From contig JAISQH010000233.1 in the NCBI GenBank assembly GCA_031274385.1, positions 1 to 10,924 of the forward strand: a DNA stretch of 10,924 nucleotides. Direction: 5' to 3'. The notes below the pieces were generated by a model. The model searched no databases and was not told the DNA's origin. It was given only the letters and a program-made list of their open reading frames with translations. The position numbers were made by a program, and so were the translations under genes. Shown one piece after another: positions 7,426 to 10,924 of the stretch (its first letter is position 1; every line of letters begins with the position of its first letter). The stretch is from Planctomycetaceae bacterium (lineage in GTDB: Bacteria; Planctomycetota; Planctomycetia; Pirellulales; Thermoguttaceae).

Positions 7426-7454
7426 TTGCAAGAATTTTTGAGCCGTGATACAAT
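7426..7454 (+). promoter_or_regulatory. Sigma70-like promoter of the FHA gene
   Basis: TTGCAA (7426-7431), a spacer of exactly 17 bases, then TACAAT (7449-7454). The predicted transcript starts near 7461 and has a leader of about 130 bases before the FHA start codon. Confidence 0.6.
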
Positions 7455-7550
7455 AGGAACCAATCGGAAACTTTTCCGATTATTTCGTGATTCCGAAATC
7501 GTTCGTTCATCCGATTCGGCGTGTCATTGGCAGGCAACTAATTCAAGTAT

Positions 7551-7583
7551 TTTTCAAAATTTTTCCAATTTTCAAAATTTTTC
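7551..7583 (+). repeat. Two identical 15-base T-rich repeats in the FHA leader
   Basis: TTTTCAAAATTTTTC occurs at 7551-7565 and again at 7569-7583, ending eight bases before the FHA ATG. There is no Shine-Dalgarno sequence in this stretch; the start lies in an unstructured A/T-rich leader instead. Confidence 0.8.
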
Positions 7584-7591
7584 AAAAAACC

Positions 7592-8182
7592 ATGAAATTC
7601 AATGTTTCAATTTTTGCAGGCGGAGTACTCAAAGGGAACAAACAAATTACAACACCGTGTGTCATTGGTCGCAGTAAAGAAGCCGATCTGACGATTACTC
7701 ACCCGGTGATGAGTCGGAAACACTGTGAGTTGTTTGAAGAAGCGGGAAACCTTTATCTCCGCGACAACAGTTCCTTAAACGGAACAATTTACAAAGGAAC
7801 CTATATCGAAAATCCAACCCCTCTCCAATTGGGTGACGAATTTACGGTTGGAGAACTGACGTTCAAAATCAGTCCGTTGACGGCTCCGTTGTCGGAAGAA
7901 CAACGTGCTCTTGCAGATCGTCCTACTGTCGCGATTTCTCTCGATTCAATTGACTCAATTAATAATAATGAAGCCGAACCGGAAGCCAAAGAAACATCTG
8001 ATATGGTAACAATTCTGGAAGAAAATCCAAAAAAGACCGCCCCAACTCCCGCCAATGAATCTACCAATGAAAGCGTCAACGACAGTACCAATGGCAGTGC
8101 TAATGACAGTACCAATGAGAGTGCCGCTCCGAAAAAGAACCCCAAAAAGATTTCCCCGAAGGACGTTCGAATCGTGACTTGA
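7592..8182 (+). CDS. FHA-domain protein
   Basis: A 196-residue cytoplasmic protein. FHA domains bind phosphothreonine peptides. The domain spans roughly residues 3-95 with its key residues present: GRS (26-28), SRKHCELF (41-48), then LRDNSSLNGTIYKG (56-69) with the conserved N63-G64. ATG 7592-7594 is chosen because the first FHA strand (KFNVSIFAG) begins right after it. The frame is open 35 codons further up, but that part is unlike the family and overlaps the leader. No Shine-Dalgarno sequence precedes it. The tail is Glu/Ser/Thr-rich, with six tetrapeptide repeats of the form N-x-S-T/V/A (155-178) and a basic Lys/Pro end. No membrane segment is seen. It heads a plus-strand group with the acidic and DUF58 genes; a kinase partner is not visible in the window. 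Confidence 0.93.
   Translation: MKFNVSIFAGGVLKGNKQITTPCVIGRSKEADLTITHPVMSRKHCELFEEAGNLYLRDNSSLNGTIYKGTYIENPTPLQLGDEFTVGELTFKISPLTAPLSEEQRALADRPTVAISLDSIDSINNNEAEPEAKETSDMVTILEENPKKTAPTPANESTNESVNDSTNGSANDSTNESAAPKKNPKKISPKDVRIVT
8054..8125 (+). repeat. Six degenerate 12-bp units encoding N-x-S-T/V/A
   Basis: These bases encode NEST, NESV, NDST, NGSA, NDST and NESA in the tail of the FHA protein. The DNA units are similar but not identical, so the array is older than the PIQQ array in the membrane-protein gene. It makes a flexible Ser/Thr-rich linker before the basic C-terminus. Confidence 0.85.
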
Positions 8183-8527
8183 TTTTGATTATGTGCAAAG
8201 AAAAAAAGGAAAACAGAAAAACAGAAACGTTTTTATTGATTCCTTTTGCGTTTTTACGGCGTTTTTGTATTGGTTTTCTACTCATTTTGTCTATCTTAAA
8301 ATCTGTCCGATAAAATTGTAAATGAAGAGGAGAAAAAAATATTTTTTATGATTTACGAATCAAGCGGACAACAATTTCTGACGAAAAAAGGAAAACTAGC
8401 CTCCCATACCTTTTATTTTGAAAAAAATCGGAGATAATACGGAGGATTCGATTCGGATGGTGTTCGAATCGATTTATTGAACAAAGTATTTCAACCTAAA
8501 AGCCCTGTTTGAATGAGGAGAGTTGCT
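8183..8527 (+). other. Intergenic region between the FHA and acidic genes
   Basis: About 345 bases with no convincing gene. It holds a possible weak promoter, TTGTCT (8287-8292) with an 18-base spacer to TAAAAT (8311-8316), and a hairpin with 8-base arms TCGATTCG (8448-8455) and CGAATCGA (8465-8472) about 55 bases before the next start. The hairpin could be an operator or attenuator-like structure. No T-run terminator was found after the FHA gene. Confidence 0.5.
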
Positions 8528-8893
8528 GTGAAAACGACATTGAATTTTTCCCGACGAAATGTTAAAAGTGGAAAACGCTTTGGGCGGTCATCCATTGATT
8601 TGTTCCCGAAACAATTCGCTTCTTCGACCATTGTTGCTGCCGACGAAGAAGACGAGGAAGACGAAGAATGGGACGAAGAGGATGATGAAGACGAAGATTG
8701 GGATGAGGACGAAGATGAAGAATGGGATGAGGAAGACGATGAAGAGTGGGACGAGGAGTTCGACGAAGATGACGACGAAGAATGGGATGAAGATGAAGAC
8801 GACGAATTTGACGAAGATGACGACGAAGAGTGGGAGGAAGTCGAAGATGACGACGTCGAAGATGACGAGGACTTCGAAGAAGAAGAGGAATGA
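8528..8893 (+). CDS. Highly acidic protein with Trp/Phe octad repeats
   Basis: A 121-residue protein of unrecognised family, counted from GTG 8528-8530. This start is preferred because GAGGAG (8515-8520) sits seven bases before it; the in-frame ATG 8513-8515 overlaps that Shine-Dalgarno sequence. Residues 1-38 are basic (many Arg and Lys, KSGKRFGRSSIDLFPKQF). From residue 39 to the end nearly every residue is Asp or Glu, broken by aromatics at 48, 58, 66, 74, 78, 86, 94 and 102. The spacing is mostly eight, as in WDEEDDEE. It has no membrane segment. Such a charge-split chain might bind basic partners or metal ions or mimic nucleic acid, but no function is shown. It lies between the FHA and DUF58 genes on the same strand. 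The Ser-rich frame on the opposite strand is a reading shadow. Confidence 0.8.
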   Translation: MKTTLNFSRRNVKSGKRFGRSSIDLFPKQFASSTIVAADEEDEEDEEWDEEDDEDEDWDEDEDEEWDEEDDEEWDEEFDEDDDEEWDEDEDDEFDEDDDEEWEEVEDDDVEDDEDFEEEEE

Positions 8894-8923
8894 TGAGAAC
8901 CGTGAAAAAAGTTAAGTAAGTCA

Positions 8924-9007
8924 ATGAAGACTGAAAACACGGATTCAAAGAAGTTCCTTAATCTTCCTGACTTACCGAACAATTTACCAACTCACCCATT
9001 TCAATGA
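8924..9007 (+). CDS. Possible 27-residue leader ORF overlapping the DUF58 start
   Basis: ATG 8924-8926 opens a 27-codon frame (MKTENTDSKKFLNLPDLPNN and seven more residues) whose TGA at 9005-9007 overlaps the ATG of the DUF58 gene as ATGA. That arrangement is typical of translational coupling, and the DUF58 start has no Shine-Dalgarno sequence of its own. The ribosome-binding site of the small frame is also poor. A chance open frame is quite possible. Confidence 0.3.
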   Translation: MKTENTDSKKFLNLPDLPNNLPTHPFQ

Positions 9008-9903
9008 GTACCGGTTATCAATATCTTGAACCGCAGGCATTGGCACGTGTTAAGAACCTCCAAATGGTGGCGCGTGGTGTTGTGGAAGGTTCGATTACCG
9101 GTCTCCACGCAAGTCCGAATAAAGGGTTCAGTATTGAATTTGCTGAACACCGGGAATATGTTTCCGGCGATGACCCGCGACATCTCGATTTCAAAATGCT
9201 GGCGAAAACAGAACGTCTCTACGTCAAGCAATATGAAGAAGAAACGAATATGCGTGTCCAGATTATTTTGGATACGAGTGCTTCGATGGGTTATCGTTAT
9301 TCGACCGGTATTTCGAAGTTTGATTATGGCTGTTATTTGACGGCAATTCTGGCGTACATGATGACGCGGCAACAAGATTCCGTCGGCTTGACAACATTCG
9401 ACACAGAAATACGTCTTGACATGCCGGCACGAAGTTCTCCGCGTCATTTTCACGAAATGATGGAACGGCTTGAAGCAATGAAACCGGCACAAGAAACCGG
9501 AATCGCTGAAACGTTGCATCTTTTGGCAAACCGGTTTAAAAAACGCTGTTTAATTGTTCTGATTAGTGATTTATACGATGATCAGGATGAAATCATGCGG
9601 GCGTTGCATCATTTTACGCATTGCCGGCACGAGGTGATTGTCTTCAACATTTTTGACAAAGCGGAACTCGAATTTCCGTTTGAAGAAACCATTGCGTTCC
9701 ATGATATGGAAACAAAAGAACGAATTCTTATCGAACCGGATTCGATTCGGAACGCTTATCTTGAAGAGGTTCGCAAATTTACGGCGGGTTATCATCGCGC
9801 GTGCCGGGAATCCGGTATCGATTATGTCTTAACAGATACAACCGTGCCTTACGATTATATGTTGACCCGTTATGTCGCCAAACGGTTTATGGCTCAATCG
9901 TAA
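9004..9903 (+). CDS. DUF58 domain protein
   Basis: A 299-residue protein matching the DUF58 family, which is related to von Willebrand A domains and often encoded beside MoxR AAA+ ATPases. The hallmark block GFSIEFAEHREYVSGDDPRHLDF is at residues 41-63, followed by AKTERLYVKQYEEETN (67-82). A MIDAS-like metal site DTSASM (90-95, D-x-S-x-S) and the later ISD (187-189) are intact. No membrane segment is visible. The length is normal for the short cytoplasmic form. The start ATG 9004-9006 has no Shine-Dalgarno sequence but is followed by a family-typical N-terminus (STGYQYLEPQALARVKNL). No MoxR gene is in the window; the upstream neighbours are the acidic and FHA genes. The molecular role of the family is unsettled, with proposals of chaperone-like or metal-linked protein assembly. 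Confidence 0.95.
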   Translation: MSTGYQYLEPQALARVKNLQMVARGVVEGSITGLHASPNKGFSIEFAEHREYVSGDDPRHLDFKMLAKTERLYVKQYEEETNMRVQIILDTSASMGYRYSTGISKFDYGCYLTAILAYMMTRQQDSVGLTTFDTEIRLDMPARSSPRHFHEMMERLEAMKPAQETGIAETLHLLANRFKKRCLIVLISDLYDDQDEIMRALHHFTHCRHEVIVFNIFDKAELEFPFEETIAFHDMETKERILIEPDSIRNAYLEEVRKFTAGYHRACRESGIDYVLTDTTVPYDYMLTRYVAKRFMAQS

Positions 9904-9909
9904 AAGATC

Positions 9910-9945
9910 AGTAAGCAATCATGTATCAATAAACTTACTTTTTTT
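9910..9945 (+). terminator. Possible terminator after the DUF58 gene
   Basis: Arms AGTAAG (9910-9915) and CTTACT (9934-9939) are followed at once by a run of T to 9945, seven bases after the DUF58 stop codon. The stem is short and the loop long (18 bases), so the call is weak. Confidence 0.35.
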
Positions 9946-10148
9946 GTGAGATACTCGTAGTCGCGTAACAACGGCATGATGCATCACATCGTCGCTAACA
10001 CGACTAAAATATAAAAGAGTCTTCGGTGTTTCTTTCCCATTGAAAATCTGTTCCCTCTATGCCATAATGTTTCACGTTGTAAGTGAACCAACCGCTCCTG
10101 TTGTCTGAACAAGATTTTTCGGATTGGTAAGATAATAGGATAGTCTGT
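9946..10148. other. Non-coding stretch without recognised features
   Basis: About 200 bases between the DUF58 gene and the repeat block. I see no gene, tRNA or clear repeat here; the open frames are short, lack ribosome-binding sites and resemble no family. Confidence 0.6.
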
Positions 10149-10487
10149 GGTTCGGGGCAACTGCAAGGGATTGCCCCCATACGTATTAACTTAAGCGTTT
10201 ATTTTATCCAGTAGGCAAGGTAGGCTGCCTCTCTCCGAGAGGCAGCGTCGGCAATAGCCGACTTTGGTTTACCGGAAAACATGGCGTAATGTGGTTCAAG
10301 TCGGCGAGTACGCCGACGCAACCTCTCGGAGAGAGGTTGCCTACCATTCGGCAAATGCTTGAAAAACAACGACGTTCGCCTTAAGTTAATACGTATGGGG
10401 ATTGCCCCTACAATAAAACGGACCATTGACCCGTAGGGGCAACCCTTGCGGTCGCCCTGAATTGGTGATGGTTCGGGGCAACGCCCC
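10149..10487. repeat. Cluster of GGGGCAA-type hairpin repeats
   Basis: Several short hairpins with GGGGC/GCCCC arms: GGGGCAA (10154-10160) with TTGCCCC (10171-10177), GGGG-ATTG-CCCC at 10397-10408, the GTAGGGGCAACCC...GGTCGCCC unit ending at about 10456, and GGGGC-AAC-GCCCC at 10475-10487. The 13-base word GGTTCGGGGCAAC occurs at 10149-10161 and again at 10470-10482, outside the palindromic element. Units of the GTAGGGGC...GCCC kind recur as dispersed intergenic repeats in several bacterial groups; genome copy number here is not known. Confidence 0.6.
10175..10400. repeat. 226-bp palindromic element with 21-bp perfect ends and paired hairpins
   Basis: The ends CCCCATACGTATTAACTTAAG (10175-10195) and the complement of 10380-10400 are perfect 21-base inverted repeats. 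Inside, two 34-base arms (10219-10252 and 10312-10345) are inverted copies with four differences. Each arm consists of two abutting hairpins: a CCTCT...AGAGG hairpin (10224-10246; 10318-10340) and a GTCGGC...GCCGAC hairpin (10247-10262; 10300-10317). The differences between arms, TG/CA versus AA/TT, fall on both sides of the same stem and keep pairing, so the hairpins look conserved as structures. The layout resembles paired REP (BIME) or MITE elements. No transposase is present and it carries no gene. Confidence 0.8.
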
Positions 10488-10626
10488 AATAATAACAATA
10501 ACAAATGTATCTGCTCTTAATATGATTGCCCTGTTGGGGCGAAGTCATTGAAATCAATTTTCGTATAGAAGTCGGAAACAACGAGTCGTAAGTGGTGTGC
10601 GGTTTCCCGAATTTGATTGTCTCGTC

Positions 10627-10655
10627 TTGTCTGATTATTTTTCCGGCGTTATAAT
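10627..10655 (+). promoter_or_regulatory. Sigma70-like promoter of thrS
   Basis: TTGTCT (10627-10632), a 17-base spacer and a perfect TATAAT (10650-10655). Transcription would start near 10662, about 40 bases before the thrS start codon. That leaves no room for a T-box or other long leader control on this transcript. Confidence 0.75.
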
Positions 10656-10702
10656 GAGGCACTGTTACGTTTGTTTCTCCGTTATTTTACCCGGAAATGA
10701 TT

Positions 10703-10924
10703 ATGTTAAAGGTTGAGTTGCCGGATGGTTCGGTTCGGGAGTATTCTGGTTTGGTTACGCCTTTTGGAGTTGCGTCTGAGATTGGGGCGGGTTTGGCGAA
10801 GGCGACGGTGGCGGCGGTTGTTGATGGTCAAATTGTTGGGGCGGATTTCAAATTGCCCGAAAACGGAAGCGTCAATTTGAGAATCCTCACCAAAAAAGAT
10901 TCCGAGTCACTCGATATTTTGCGG
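10703..10924 (+). CDS. thrS: Threonyl-tRNA synthetase, N-terminal part
   Basis: The first 74 codons are in the window; the gene continues past its end. The product charges tRNA-Thr with threonine in the cytoplasm. The visible part is the TGS domain: MLKVELPDGSVREY at the start, then an Ala-rich helix AGLAKATVAAVVDGQ (29-43) and LPENGSVNLRILTKKDSES (51-69). The final SLDILR matches the point where the editing (N2) domain begins with an LRHS-type motif in the family. ATG 10703-10705 is chosen because it gives the usual MLKV start and has GGA seven bases upstream; ATG 10697-10699 in the same frame would add two residues. Catalytic and anticodon-binding domains are outside the window. Confidence 0.9.
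   Translation, partial: MLKVELPDGSVREYSGLVTPFGVASEIGAGLAKATVAAVVDGQIVGADFKLPENGSVNLRILTKKDSESLDILR

Noticed and set aside
7295..7537. 80-codon minus-strand frame
   Set aside because: It crosses the FHA promoter and a degenerate repeat, and its composition is that of AT-rich non-coding DNA.
8348..8437. 29-codon plus-strand frame MIYESSGQQFLTKK...
   Set aside because: The GAGGAG upstream is about 15 bases from the ATG, too far for a normal Shine-Dalgarno sequence, and no other support exists.
8491..8982. Ser-rich 163-codon frame on the minus strand
   Set aside because: It is the reverse reading of the Asp/Glu codons of the acidic gene; it has no ribosome-binding site, and the plus frame has a good Shine-Dalgarno sequence.
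10199..10504. 101-codon minus-strand frame over the palindromic element
   Set aside because: It is made of the hairpin repeats read through; no start signal or family.

Overview
The window looks like a chromosomal segment of a member of the Planctomycetota, moderately AT-rich. The main reason is a tandem set of DUF1559 proteins with prepilin-type N-termini and H-X9-DG C-termini. An FHA protein, a DUF58 protein and a degenerate BY-kinase-like P-loop protein fit the same phylum. Ribosome-binding sites are mixed: strong Shine-Dalgarno sequences before the DUF1559 genes and almost none before the FHA and DUF58 genes. No species assignment is possible from the sequence alone.

Layout. From 1 to 2540, three DUF1559 pilin-like genes lie in tandem on the minus strand. 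The first transcribed (1379-2540) has a good promoter and Shine-Dalgarno sequence, but a run of 12 G puts its start out of frame with its body. From 2541 to 3039 is non-coding DNA holding that promoter and a 282-bp nested inverted-repeat element. From 3040 to 6879 (minus) there is a Pro/Gln-rich single-pass membrane protein, followed by a BY-kinase/ParA-like P-loop protein split in two by one in-frame TAA and lacking the P-loop lysine. From 6880 to 7591 is a divergent regulatory region with a three-copy tandem repeat, an inverted repeat and a sigma70-like promoter. From 7592 to 9903 (plus) there is an FHA-domain protein, a very acidic protein with Trp/Phe about every eight residues, a possible 27-codon ORF, and a DUF58 protein. 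From 9904 to 10702 is repeat-rich non-coding DNA, including a 226-bp palindromic element built of paired hairpins. From 10703 the start of threonyl-tRNA synthetase runs off the window behind a good promoter.

How the parts may work together. The DUF1559 proteins should be exported and processed like type II/IV pseudopilins. The membrane protein and the P-loop protein are probably co-transcribed and may form an envelope or exopolysaccharide-related pair, as BY-kinases and their membrane adaptors do. The FHA, acidic and DUF58 genes form a plus-strand group whose common role is unknown. The most notable signals are the poly-G switch-like tract, the two structured palindromic elements, the split P-loop gene and the octad-repeat acidic protein.
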